Origin: Siphonodentalium dalli
Lineage: Eukaryota; Mollusca; Scaphopoda; Gadilida; Siphonodentaliidae
Length of the DNA: 64,000 bases
Assembly (NCBI GenBank): GCA_032622095.1
Contig: CP136061.1
Location: forward strand, 94,113,345 to 94,177,344
Reading direction: 5' to 3'
Position 1 is the first letter of the stretch, and each line of letters opens with the position of its first letter. This document shows, piece after piece, positions 34,680 through 46,454 of this stretch. Both the position numbers and the translations under genes were made by a program. Under the pieces are notes generated by a model. It had not been told where the DNA came from. It did not search any database and worked only from the letters and a program-made list of their open reading frames with translations.

Positions 34680-34940
34680 AATGTGCGACTACAGGAGATA
34701 CGTCACTTCCGGTCATAGATGGCAGGCGTGGAAAAAATTCAGCGCAGTTTTTTTACAAAATAATCGGTTATATCTGATCGAAATAGTGATCATCTAAAGT
34801 TGTGTTTCCAAATTATATAAAATATATATACTTATTATTGATACTGTATAAAATATTTGATTTGAAAATGTCATTTAATAGACTTTTATCGCTGGAGGGT
34901 TTGTCAGTGCTCAAAAACAGGTGCGAAAATTCCGAAACAA

Positions 34941-35662
34941 ATGTCAAATACTAAGGTTGTGAAGAGGAACAAAGCGGAGCAGAAGAAACTAGAAAGAGAT
35001 GAAAAAAGAAGAGAATAATAAAATCACAACGGAAAATTCTGGTAGTCTGTGATAGCAAAGGGAGAGGATTCAAGGAACAGATAAATCGAAATGATGATGT
35101 CAAAATCGAAGTCATTTTTGAAAAAGGTGCAAGAGCTTCGGAATTGAAAGGGCTGGGAAAGAAAATAGAAGCAAAGATTAGCAAAATAACACACCCTATT
35201 GTCATAGTGTGGTTTGGTACATGTGAGTTGACAAGAATACAAGACAGAAGAGTGGAGCTCAGGATAGACTGTGTGATCCAAAATATTATTGACGAATACA
35301 GGGAGTTGAAGAGAAAAATTGTATAGGCAAACAAAAATGCAAGAGTTTTCTTCCTAGAATGTCCGTTTTACTCAACCAGCATATGGAATACCAAATATAG
35401 AAGAGAAGAAGAAGGTGACAAAGAAACAGACAAAATCCTCGAGGGAAAAATCGAAGAGCTGAACACTGAAATTGGATACATCAACCGTGAAAGATTACCC
35501 AAGATTAGTCAAGACCAGGTCTTCAGCACAAAACACAAAGGCAGGATTAGGAAGAAAATTGAGTATCGGAATACTACAATTGATGGAATTCACCCGAGCA
35601 AAGATACAAACAGACTGTGGTTGTTGCGTCTTTACAAGTTTATTAGGAGGATTCATCATTAA
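34941..35662 (+). pseudogene. LINE 5' ORF: SGNH/GDSL hydrolase-like, broken
   Basis: An ATG at 34941 (MSNTKVVKRNKAEQKKLERD) opens a lysine-rich start that runs to TAA near 35016. The continuation lies in the next frame, so a small indel falls around the A-run at 35002-35006. That frame shows KILVVCDSKGRGF (block I, with Cys where GDS has Gly but Ser kept) and IVWFGTCELT (block III-like). After an in-frame TAG at 35324-35326 it shows VFFLECPFYS and then TIDGIHPS (block V, the Asp-His pair), ending at TAA 35660-35662. SGNH enzymes hydrolyse esters, and in CR1 elements the role of the domain is not settled. Two lesions make this copy non-functional. Confidence 0.7.
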
Positions 35663-35687
35663 AATCTAAATCTACTAGCAGCGAAGG

Positions 35688-35807
35688 AAGGGTGAGATAG
35701 GGATTGCTCTGCCTCCCCTTAGACCAAATAACTATTTGAAGGTAGAAGAATTAGTTTTTTTCTGAAGGAGTATACGGGTGAGGTAGGGATTGCTCTGCCT
35801 CCCCGTA
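35688..35807 (+). other. Two tandem RNA-hairpin motifs between LINE ORFs
   Basis: Hairpin 1 (35688-35720) and hairpin 2 (35773-35807) share the loop GGATTGCT and the arm CTGCCTCCCC. In each, the 5' arm (AAGGGTGAGATAG or ACGGGTGAGGTAG) pairs with the 3' arm, with one bulged T and one G-T wobble. The A-T pair 35689/35719 in copy 1 is replaced by C-G 35775/35805 in copy 2, a compensatory change. Copy 1 begins 25 nt after the first ORF's stop and copy 2 ends 38 nt before the ORF1 ATG. A role in reinitiation or RNA packaging is inference. Confidence 0.6.
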
Positions 35808-35845
35808 CAAAGATATAAAAGGTATAAACCAGAAGACGGAACAAA

Positions 35846-36751
35846 ATGCCCCGGAGAAAGAAAGATACGGATAATAGTACAGTAGTAGCCAAGTGCGGAA
35901 GCTGTAAAAAGCCAGTTGCTGAAGATGGGAAGGATCATGGTCTAGGATGCCATATCTGTGACATGTGGTTTCACGCCAAATGTCAACAGGTGCCGAAAGA
36001 AGTGCTGGCTTTCATAGAAAGCCAAAGCTCAGAAGAAAATTCCACTATCCATTGGTATTGCAAGAGCTGTAACGAAGGAACACAGAAGATATTAGGAAGA
36101 ATGATTAAAATGGAAAAAAGACAATACGTTATTGAAGAAGATAGGTCAGATATACAGCAAAGAATGAGCAGGATAGAAGAAAAAAAAAGTGACAGAGAAA
36201 AAGCTGGAGAAGTACAAGATGGAGCAGAAGCTGCTAAAACTACCTCAACAGAAACTGTAAGGAAGGCAATAAATGAGGCAATTAAAGAACATAGGAAGTT
36301 CGAAGCAGACAACCAGTTGAGGAAGAAGAATATAATCGTCTTCAATATTGAAGAATCTGAAGCCGAGGATAGTACAAGAGCAAGAGAGGAGGATTTGGTG
36401 AAATACAGTGATCTCTGCGAACGAATAGAAGTAGAGGCACACACAGTGGGTGATATAAAACAGATTATCCGACTGGGAAAGAAAAGCCAAGAAAAGGATA
36501 ATCCACGTCCACTCAGAGTGACATACAAAGAGCAAGCAGTGAAAGATAGAGCACTGAAAGCTGGAGCAAAGTTGAAGGAGAAGAATGAGAGGGCAACATT
36601 CACAAATGATCTGTGCAAAGCAGATAGAGAAGAAAGGAAAAAGTGTATCGAGGAGGCCAAGAAAAGAACATCGGAATCACCAGAATGGTTCTTCCAAGTC
36701 CGGGGCCCTCCATGGACACTGAAAAAAGTGAAGAAGAAGGAATCGGAGTGA
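35846..36751 (+). CDS. LINE ORF1: PHD finger plus RNA-binding-like domain
   Basis: It encodes 301 residues and is intact. Residues 17-75 form a Cys4-His-Cys3 PHD finger (C17, C20, C35, C38, H43, C46, C72, C75). A charged, probably coiled-coil stretch follows (about 90-135). Then comes an RRM-like region beginning NIIVFNIEES and including IIRLGKKS, RPLRVTYKE and WFFQVRGPPW, as in ORF1 proteins of CR1/L1-type elements. The expected role is RNA binding and RNP assembly, with the PHD finger perhaps reading chromatin. The ORF2 frame overlaps its end by about 67 nt from the ATG at 36685. Confidence 0.85.
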   Translation: MPRRKKDTDNSTVVAKCGSCKKPVAEDGKDHGLGCHICDMWFHAKCQQVPKEVLAFIESQSSEENSTIHWYCKSCNEGTQKILGRMIKMEKRQYVIEEDRSDIQQRMSRIEEKKSDREKAGEVQDGAEAAKTTSTETVRKAINEAIKEHRKFEADNQLRKKNIIVFNIEESEAEDSTRAREEDLVKYSDLCERIEVEAHTVGDIKQIIRLGKKSQEKDNPRPLRVTYKEQAVKDRALKAGAKLKEKNERATFTNDLCKADREERKKCIEEAKKRTSESPEWFFQVRGPPWTLKKVKKKESE

Positions 36752-39700
36752 AGCCACAGAGAAGGCAAAATGTAAATACGTTATTGCAAAGCACAAAGCA
36801 CAAAATGCACAAGGTGGAGGGACTGAAGATTTTACTCTTGAATACAGACAGTGTTCTCAACAAACTAAATGAGCTGCGACACATAATTAAGGAGGAAAAG
36901 TACGACATAAATAGCATCACCGAAGCAAAGCCAAAAAATCTCAAAGAGATCTTACCGGTTGCACTTTACTCAGTAGATGGCTATCATATGTTCCACATGA
37001 ATCTTACTTCAAAGGAAGGGAGAGGAGTGATTATATATATAAAAGAAGGAATCAAAGCAGAGGAGTTATCAAACATAGAAGAATACAGTGAGACAGTATG
37101 GGTTGAAGTTCCACTACAAAATAAAGACAAACTTGTTATTGGCACAGTATACAGAAGCCCAAATAATAGCACTGAGGAAAAGGACAAAATACTAAAAAGG
37201 GCGCTGAAGAAGATATGCAATGATAAGAAGAACACCCATATACTGATAATGGGAGACCTGAACCACCCAACTATCAACTGGGGAAAACATACATCATCAG
37301 ACAAGAAAGGAGAAGTATTCCTGAAGACAGTTGACAAATGCTACCTAACACAACACGTAAAAGAGGCAACAAGATATAGACATGGACAGAAAGCAAATGT
37401 ACTGGATCTAGTCCTAACCAACGAAGTAAATATGGTTAAAACCTGGAGATTGGGAACCCCCTAGGGAAGAGTGATCACTGCTCCATCAGTTTCTACTATA
37501 AATGCTATAGCGTAAAAAAAACAAGGAATGAAGAAGAAACAATATGCTGCAGGAAACTATGACAAAATGAGGGAAGAAGTTGGGAAGATAGATTGGAAAG
37601 GAGTATTTGAGGACTGTAATAATGACATCAACATCCAGTGGAAAAGATTCTGCCTGGTACTCGAAGAAGTTACAAACAAACACATATTAGAAAGAAATAC
37701 ATCCAGCAAAAATAAATAGAATGCCGCTAGATCAAAAACAAGAGAGGAGGTGAGGAAGAAGCATAGAGCTTGGACTCGCTATATGGAAAACAGGACACAA
37801 CAAAACTATAACATATATACAAAATATAGGAACCAAGTGAGAAATTTGACAAGGAAGAAGCAGAAAAATCACGAACGTGATATTGCCGACCAAGTTAAGA
37901 TAACCCCAAGAAATTCTGGGACTATGTATCGAGACGTACGAAGACGAAGACAGGGATAGCAAACCTAGAGAAAGCAGATGGAAGTGTAACAACAAGCGAT
38001 AAGGAGAAAGCAGAAGTGTTAGCAGATTTCTTCTCCGAATTATTCACACGGGAACCAGAAGGAAACATCCCATATACAGATATGAAGACAATAAAGCATG
38101 AGATGGAAGACCTTGAAGTGACTGCAGAGGGGGTAGAGATTAGGCTATCAAAACTCAAACCACGCAAGTCCCAGGGTCCTGACAACATACACCCTAAAAT
38201 CATAAAAGAGCTAGCGAAGGAACTAAGCATACCAATATCACAAATCTTCAATAACAGCCTACTAGGAATATTACCAAACGAATGGAAAACAGCAAACATA
38301 TCTGCTATATACAAAAAAGGGGGAAAATCTAAACCAAACAACTATCGCCCAGTCAGCCAAACCAGTATAGTAGGCAAAGCTCTGGAGGCAAGAATAAGGG
38401 ACAAAATAATGGACCACATGAAGAACAACAAACTATTTAGTAAGAAGCAATTTGGGTTCATCAAGGGACGATCTACAACATTACAGCTACTGCACTCATT
38501 GGAAAAGTGGACCAAGACCATAAATGAAGGATATGCAACACATGTAATTTATATGGACTTCCAGAAAGCATTTGATACTGTTCCACATCAAAGACTACTG
38601 CATAAAGCAAGAAGCTACGGAATAAATGGGAATATATTGGAATGGATAGAGAATGTTTTACAGGGAAGACAACAAATAGTGATGATAAATGGCGAAGCGT
38701 CAACAACACGAGAAGTAATAAGTGGAATACCCCAAGGAAGCGTGATCGGACCCATATTATTTGTCATATACATAAATGACCTACCATCCAACGTCAAATC
38801 TGATGTCATTATGTTTGCCGACGACACTAAAATTTACAGGGAAATAGAGGATATATCAGATGTGGATGCATTACAGAATGACTTAGATGAACTCCAGACA
38901 TGGTCAGACAAGTGGCTCTTGAAATTTCATCCAGATAAATGTGTGACAATGAACATTGGCACGAAAACAGAAGAACCAATCTATCACATGAAGAACAAAG
39001 ATGGACAATATGTACAACTAAAGGAGGTAAATGAAGAGAAAGATATAGGAGTCACAACTGATAACAAACTGAAATTTGACCAACACATGAACGAGAAAAT
39101 ACAGAAAGCAAATGCAGTCACTGGAGCTACACGCAGAGCATTTACGCACATGGACACCAAAACAATGCTGAAACTATACAAAAGTCTGGTGAGACCACTT
39201 TTAGAATATGCCCAACCGGCTTGGAGTCCAGACTTAAAGAAAGACATTGAAATGCTCGAGAAAGTCCAAAAAAGATTCACAAAACTAATACCAGAATTAA
39301 AAGAACTACCATATGAAGAAAGACTAAAGAAGCTAAATATACCAATACTTAACTACAGAAGAATAAGAGGAGATATGATAGAATGCTTCAAGATATTTAA
39401 CACCTATGATCCGGAAGTGAATGACATATTAAGAAGAAGCACCGAACTCAGAACCAGAGGACATAATTATAAATTATTTCTGGAAGGAGCAAACAGGGAT
39501 GTGAGGAAATACTCATTCAGCCTAAGAGTGGTGGAGCCATGGGATCATCTTACAGAAAAAGTGGTCTATGCAGAAGACATGAACTCATTCAAAAACAATC
39601 TCGATTACCATTGGCAGGACCAAGAAATTAAATTAAATTTCAAGGCTGAGTTGAGGCTGACAGACCCTGATACGATCAATCAAACAAAAAACAAAAATTC

Positions 39701-39776
39701 ACGAGAGTTCGGAGAATCAGAAGATGAAGAATCAGAGGTGGATATAGTGGCATATATAGAAGCCAACGTCCACTAA
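36685..39776 (+). pseudogene. LINE ORF2: endonuclease and reverse transcriptase, four lesions
   Basis: The AP-endonuclease-like part (to 37464) has VIGTVYRSPNN and MGDLNHP. The SDHC catalytic motif is reached only after a one-base shift near 37440. Further lesions are an indel in the A-run near 37510-37517, a TAG at 37717-37719 and a frameshift near 37897. The reverse transcriptase (open to 39776) is complete: KPNNYRPVS, MDFQKAFDTV (motif A), GIPQGSVIGPILF (motif B) and MFADDTK (motif C). A C-terminal region carries RVVEPWDHL and MNSFKNNLD. The element needs trans-supplied ORF2 to move. The motif set fits the CR1 group; exact clade is not determined. Confidence 0.88.
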
Positions 39777-39921
39777 CAACATAAGGTTACATAAGGTAAG
39801 GTTAAGGAGAACATTGTCGTCAAGTCATTGTGCACAGTTATTATGCTGTTGTCTGAGCTGAGGGGGAGGGGATGGTTCCAATCCCAACTACATGTAGCTG
39901 TTAATTGATACCGTATATATA

Positions 39922-40443
39922 CAGTACCAGTCAAAAGAAGTGGTATAATATTACGGTATATATAAAGCTGCTTAAGCACGCTATTTTCGCACTCAATATT
40001 GCAATAATATTGCAAGGGGAAACGCTTATAAGCATGTCGCCTGTGATATTATTGCAATATTTTGCACTAAATATCTCAATATTTTGCGCGTAATATTGCA
40101 ACATCTTGCGCTCAAAATTGTGACATTTTCAATAAAATTTTTGCTTCTTCTACCGTATATTGTTTATTGTATAAATAGAGACAATGTTTTAGATATGTTT
40201 ATAATTATAGTTGTATATGCTATATGTACACTATATGCACAGTATTTATCTAATATTATATAAATATAACACTATCGGTCTGTATGAAATTTAGCGCGCT
40301 TAGTATCGCAATATTTTGCATTGAATATTGCAATAATAAGCGGGACTGGTATTGTGCTATAATCACACGTTTTTCTAAATTGAGCTCCCTCAATATCACA
40401 AAGAATGCGCGCCTAAAAATACCACTTCTTCTGACTGGTACAG
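39922..40443. mobile_element. Tc1/mariner-type MITE, 522 bp
   Basis: TA|CAGTACCAGTCAAAAGAAG at the left and CTTCTTCTGACTGGTACAG|TA at the right. The CAGTACCAGTCAAAAG terminus and TA target are typical of Tc1-like elements. The interior repeats GCAATATTTTGCAC-type palindromes. It inserted next to the LINE 3' tail. Confidence 0.8.
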
Positions 40444-41859
40444 TATTGTCATGATGTACGGATTCACCTGTTAAAACAAAAACTGTGTTTACAAGTGACT
40501 GGACAATTTCATGCCTTATACATGTACATGTATACATGTTACCAAAAAGTATGCCATTAAGATATTTCACTTTTATATGTAAATAAATTTGAGTTCTAAC
40601 TGTGTAGCTTCCTTTTTTATGGCTTAAAAGCGCATGCCGATTCAATGGATTCATGTTTTAGAATGGTCGAAATTAGTATTACTCATACCGGTAACTGAAT
40701 AGTGATGGGTTGGCTTATTTTTATTTACAGCCATATCTATACAGTAGTTAGTGAAAGGGTTTCAAAGCGAACACATTACGCGTGCGCAGTCTTTTCCGGA
40801 ATAAATTCCATGAGGCAGATAACAAGCTTGATCCTCTGCAAACTGCAAAGTTTCATAAGTATCGTAAACTATGATCATAACATACGAACTACCGGTAAGA
40901 TGTATTTTTTAGTCATGAATAATACTAGTTTCGACCATTCAAAATCATGAATCGTAATGCCTATCGGGAAATCATATTGTCACCATGGCAACCTGGCTAA
41001 TTATATAGTAAATTAGCAAATAAAGAGCAAAACATTGGTGTTGACCCATGAAAAATACCATTGGTCTGACCTTTATTAGTTACGGTCTTGATATTAATTA
41101 AAGGGTGCTGAACCGTATGTTAAACGGTCAAATGTTGGCAGCGATGTTGCGTAATTCAGGTCAACATCCTATGATTTTACGGAGTGGGTAGTTTATCATT
41201 TTGAAGGAAGTTCCGTAATTTTACAGAAGGTGTCAATTAAATGTTTTTACGGAAGTTCCGTTAATTTAGGTTAATATCCTGTGATTTTACGGAGTGGGAA
41301 GTTTATCATTTTGAAGGAAGTTCCGTATTTTTACAGCAAATGTGATGGCAGCAAAGTTACCAGCACATTGTGCCGTAAAATTACGGATATTTTTTAACAG
41401 TGTAATTAAAGGGCCGTTTATCCTGGCGCTCTTCTTGCTGCCGCTAACTGGCCCATTAGCGGCATAATGTTGGCAGCAAATGCCAAGAACGGCTCGGCAC
41501 TAAAGATTTTAATTTAAAGTTTCCCACACACAGTTTGTGGGGAAATTCACCTGGTCGATAAGAAGGTGATGAAATGAATTGTTTGTTATTTTTTTTTGAA
41601 AATTGAATTCGAAACGTGCATGAGTTGTAAATAATCGTTGTTTATCCTGGCGCCCCAACGGAACACATTAAAGGCCCGTTATTGGTACACACTAGTAGCT
41701 GTTGGTAATTTCATATATTAGGTCATTAATGGCAAAGTTTGATGGAAATTCTCAATACTAGATGCAGCGACCAGCGCACTGGCCATCAAATTATCGCTAC
41801 GACGAAATGCACCAAAATAGGGGTACCCCATTTACCTACATGTGATCAAGAACGAACCA
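40444..41859. other. Intergenic, local tandem repeat
   Basis: A duplicated segment of about 120 bp containing GATTTTACGGAGTGGG and TTTGAAGGAAGTTCCGTA lies at about 41170 and 41290. CCGTAAAATTACGG follows at about 41375. A TACATGTACATGTATACATG tract lies at about 40519. No gene was seen. Confidence 0.5.
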
Positions 41860-44510
41860 GGGGCCTGTTTCATGAAGCAAGGTCATAAGATTATCTTAAG
41901 ATGGACTTAATCTAAGATCTAAGGTGGATCTTATGATGTAACTTTTCCGTTTCAAGAACGCGTTTCACAAAACAAGATTAAGTGCTACTTAAGTAGTAAG
42001 TTAAGTTCCCGCTCATTTAGACTGGTTATCGACAATTTTCTACAGTTCGGAACAAAAAAATGTGGGCTTGTGCAATCTTTATGTACGGCATTGAGAGGTT
42101 ATCGAGAAAGAGCCGAGTCCGAGTTGACATTATTGTGTGACAGGGATGCTGGATAGCGGCTGGGATGGGGTGGGCGAATCAGCGCATGTATCTCAGTGTC
42201 TATAGTCAGTGGCCTTATATTCGCATATGGATCTTAGACTTGTATGAGTTCCACGATGTGAATTCGAACATGAGTACATCGCAGGCTCTTAAAATGACGA
42301 GCTTTGCGTTTACTGACGAGTGGCGGTGTCAGAAATAAGACAATATAATTATATGGATCGATGCATGACTGCGACCATGCATTCACGCCGAGTTAATCCA
42401 CTGAGAGCAATGATCAGGCGGCGATTTTTTTATGTGAGCCGACATAACTCGTATATTATCGACCACCGCTCTCTACGTGTAGCAATAATCAAAATAAATC
42501 GGCGATGTCACCAGGACACACATAGGTCATTTTTCGATTCAAAGGGAAATGAAAAATATTTGTTAGAGTAACGTTTTTATTATTTTTATGCAGATGTTTT
42601 ATGCGGTTGTCATACCATGGATATATATATAACTACGTTTTCATTAGCACACTCGTATTAAGGGGTGTCGTCGTTACGGGTGTGTATATCATATATACAG
42701 TATGCTGTACAACGGTCATCCCACCCCTGCAAAAAAAAAACATGACAAAAATTTGGACAGCCTTGAAAATCACGACACATGGGCGTGGGCATAAACTCAA
42801 TAAAAATAATATTCTCTATAGAAAATTGTCACTATTTCTAAAACATATTTTGATAAAGAGCGTTTATGTTACCTTTCCTATATGACATATCTGCTTTGTA
42901 AACAGCCGCCGAAAATTTGGAAAGAGGAAAGAATCAATACATTAATTGATCTCATTTTACCACATCTCCACACACACATATGGAATAGCATAGAGGAGAT
43001 TGTGAGCTTTGAGCTTTGAGCTAGGCCATAATTCTTATCAAAAGTTTAATTCGTGGGTAATACAATTTTATAATATATATTATCTATAGGTTACATACAC
43101 AGCTGATAATTGACTATATCCTACATTCGACGAGGCTCGGGTGGCTAGTTGGTCTCTGTGGGGGGGGGGGTACATATCGTGCAATTTCCAACTGCACCCA
43201 CTCCTTAATTGACCGGGCCAAACTTCAATGTTCGCGACATGCCATGTCCACCCACCCCACCCCACCAATTGGTATCTCAAATATTCCAACAGTTCAAAAT
43301 TTCTAACATGACGCCCCTAAAGTTGGTTATTTTCGGTTGCTGCTGTTTGTCTAAACAACACATTCCTTTACTAGTTCGAAATTCAAACAATTGAAACCTA
43401 TAAATAGTGTACGATTAATGTTGTTGTCAGGCATGAAATTTCCAATTGCTAAACATTTTGACCAAAGTGTGTGTGTTGTTGGTGGGGGGGGGGGGGGGTA
43501 GACAACACACAAACCCCATTCGCCACGTCCCTGGTGATAAGCCTGTGCTCTGACTTGTTTTTACCAAACTAACCCTATGGTTATACGGTGGGGGGGGGGG
43601 GGGTTGCCCTCTCCAAACTTTGGTTTTGGAAAGTTTGAGGTACCAGTTGGAATGTTTAAACCCAAACAGAATTTGGTGTTGTTTAAGGGGGTGTAGTTGG
43701 ACATTTCGAGGCGAAGACCCCTCTCACTCTGTAGCCACGACCCTGTATACCAGACGACGAATTGCCCACCAAGACAATGTACAGATATCTCCGTAATTGC
43801 AAAATAACATAGGCCGCCATACTTGTGATCGATATGCCACTTATCACGTGGGTCTTAACTTTAAGATTATCTTATGACACCTCACAGCAGTCTTAAAGTT
43901 AAGACCAAAGTTAAGACCATCTTAAAGGTACTCAACCCGTAAAGAGGGTCCCCATCTCAACAGATTCCAACAACAACAATCCGATCAGAGGGTCCTATAT
44001 TACTATTTCTTTGGCTTTGGGGGTAAAAAATATTTGATTCGAGTCGAGGAACCCATCAAACAAAGTTCAGAGTTATTAGATATTGATTTTTGAAAATTCT
44101 TATGTTCTCGAGATGAGTACTTATAACTGCCGTCAATTTGGTAACCTGCTCGAGATATTACGCCAAAATTCTATTCAAACAGACAAGGATGGATAACTCT
44201 ATAATCAAGTGGGTAATAATAACGAATTTTTGACTATCTTCTGGGCCAGAAAGAATTCCCGATAATGAAAAATAATAGATTTCTAAAATCGATATCTAAC
44301 AAATCTGAGCTTTGATGGGTGACTTCCTCGACTCGAATCAAATATTTTTGACCCCCGAAGCCATTGAAATAGTAATTGAGAGGAGTTTTATCGGGTTGAG
44401 TACCTTTAAGTTAAGACCTTGTCCGTGAAACGCACTTATGTCTGAAGTTTGAACTTATGACCATCTTAAGTCCCAACTATGTCATAAGATGCTTTCATGA
44501 AACAGGGCCC
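41860..44510. mobile_element. Inverted-repeat DNA transposon, about 2.65 kb, GGGCC ends
   Basis: GGGGCCTGTTTCATGAAGC at the left and GCTTTCATGAAACAGGGCCC at the right. Subterminal parts share GTCATAAGATTATCTTAAG-type sequence on both sides. The interior has G-runs (43157, 43483, 43590) and no convincing transposase; an 83-codon frame at 42320 has no domain I recognise. A MITE is nested at 43926-44405. The superfamily is uncertain; PIF/Harbinger-like is a guess from the GGGCC ends. Confidence 0.6.
43926..44405 (+). mobile_element. TTAA-type MITE nested in the 2.65-kb transposon, 480 bp
   Basis: TTAA|AGGTACTCAACCCG at the left and TTGAGTACCT|TTAA at the right. It splits an otherwise continuous CATCTTAA/AGTTAAGACC context. 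It is the inverted counterpart of 48587-49055. Confidence 0.8.
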
Positions 44511-46239
44511 AGAAAAGTATAGGCAATTGTCACACAATATATGAAAAAAAGGTTATCCTGTGAAATTATCCATATGCTGGCAATGCATGTGAATGCTAAG
44601 TTAGAACTGCTAACATGTACATCGGTAGACCTAATTAGCTGGTATGTCATTTAATCTGCATTTAATCCTCTTCAGGATTCCAATAGATGCTTATCAAATA
44701 CATTTTAGTGTTATGTGCATTGTGTTGGGTATTGGAAATATAACTCAGCATGTAAAGAATTTATAATTGTTTCTGATGATTTTTTCCCCATAAATATTAC
44801 GTATCAGTTGCAAAGCATACAAGAAAATAAAAATAAACATTTGTAATGAAATACATTGACATAAAATTGGTCTATTCCCAATATTTTGGTGTGTACAACT
44901 GCATGATAAAACCTCACCAAAAATTGTAGAAAAGCTTATTATGTCCTCTTTAAATAACAGTCATGACAATTTTGGAAAGTAATAGAATTTCTTGAGAAAG
45001 GGTAATTAATTACAGTCAATTAAATTACAGATTACAATTACCCATCCCTGATAAGAATTTTTTTTTCAATCCAAACACCGCAAGTGTTGAAGAAGTGACC
45101 AACTAAATAAAAAACAATTTTAATTCAATATCGGCTGCAAAGCAGAAAGCTCAGTCCTTTCGCTGCGCTGGTAAACATGGTTCAGTAGGGTTCGGTCTCG
45201 TAACTACAGTCAGGTAGTTCAGTCCTGTGCTGCGCTGGTGACTGCAAAGCAGATAGTTCAGTCCCTTCGCTGTGCTGGTAACTACAAGGCAAATTTCAGA
45301 CACCCCCGCTAAACTGGTCTGACCACTGACATTGATTATAACGCAATAAAAGTCGGTTTGCAATCCACCTAATGCGCACGAGTGTAGACTATAAACGATA
45401 TCTGATCCTACGGAGGATGACATAGTTTTTGATATGCGATCTTTATCTGTTTTTAGAGATCTTTTAACAGTATCGGAGGATCAATATCAGATCATGCATA
45501 TCCACTGATCCTTAAAAGACGCCATTTTTATTTCTAGATGTGTGAGCTCCCGCTTCGAAATTTGTTGGTCACATTAAATCGAATCTTCTAATCCCCCAAT
45601 ACCACAGAGACGTCAGATTTATCTTGTTTTGAATAAATCGACCAAATTTAATTCTCAACTATTTCTCTTTGTTAGATTTTTTTTATTTTTTTACAAAAAA
45701 CCTTCAGTTTAGCAACAATATTATGATCATATATTTGAGCCGCTTCCTGGTCCGATAGATTTAACATAACAACGCAAGTTGGTATGGACGCCATATTCGA
45801 TGAAAACAATTCATTTAAAAGTAAATACAATATATATAAATAAATCACAAATTTAACACTGAAACACGGAGGAGTTAGTATGAATTTATACTAATTGCAC
45901 AAGCTTATGATACATTGCCATCGATATACAAACATGTTCCATTGTCAAAGTCTTTATAAATTATTTTATAATATAATTTTAATAATAATATAAACTTTTA
46001 ACTGCATTTTTTAAATTTGCAAATCTATAGGACTAGTAAATAAGTAATAAAATAATTACTCCTATGAATCTGAGTCAATGTTCAACATAATTTCCTTTTA
46101 TGGCATTTCTGCATTGGGAATATCTCTAACATTAGCCTAACAGTCAGTGATTGAGTGAATATCATTGGAATTTGAACTCTAGTTATTAATAATTAATATT
46201 CTGGATCTGATGCATTGTAAAGGTTTATGTGTTTATTAT
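44511..46239. other. Intergenic, short local repeat
   Basis: At about 45130-45300 a unit of about 50 bp with AGTTCAGTCC..TGCGCTGGTAACT-type sequence occurs three to four times. The rest is AT-rich without identifiable content. Confidence 0.45.
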
Positions 46240-46454
46240 AACCATTTATATACTAAAGCATCGTTGATGAGTAGTTAACCCACAGGAAATATTCAGATAA
46301 TAGTTCACCAAAAGACCACACATTTTCCTCAATACATCAATAGGGATCTTTGCAGCTCCTTGTGAACTTCTATTTATCTGTTATCTGCTTTTATCACATT
46401 AATACCCTCCAAATCAATAATATACCATTCCTATGTCATTTGATATATTAAGGG
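46240..46454. mobile_element. TTAA/CCCT-type MITE remnant
   Basis: The left part TTATATACTAAAGCATCGTTG and GATGAGTAGTTAACCCACAG match the element at 13017. The right end is AAGGG|TTAA at 46450-46458. Confidence 0.5.

Larger units (their letters stand above)
34680..39915 (+). mobile_element. CR1-type LINE with SGNH, PHD and EN-RT ORFs
   Basis: The order is a 5'UTR, an SGNH-hydrolase-like ORF (34941-35662, broken), two hairpins (35688-35807), ORF1 with PHD finger (35846-36751, intact), ORF2 with endonuclease and reverse transcriptase (36685-39776, broken), and a short 3' tail with ACATAAGGTTACATAAGG. Esterase and PHD domains are both known from CR1-group non-LTR elements. The termini and target duplication are not visible to me, so both outer coordinates are approximate. 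Confidence 0.8.

Noticed and set aside
35983-36768. Minus-strand 261-codon frame
   Set aside because: It is the antisense shadow of the A-rich LINE ORF1. Other minus-strand frames over 36.2-39.3 kb are likewise shadows.
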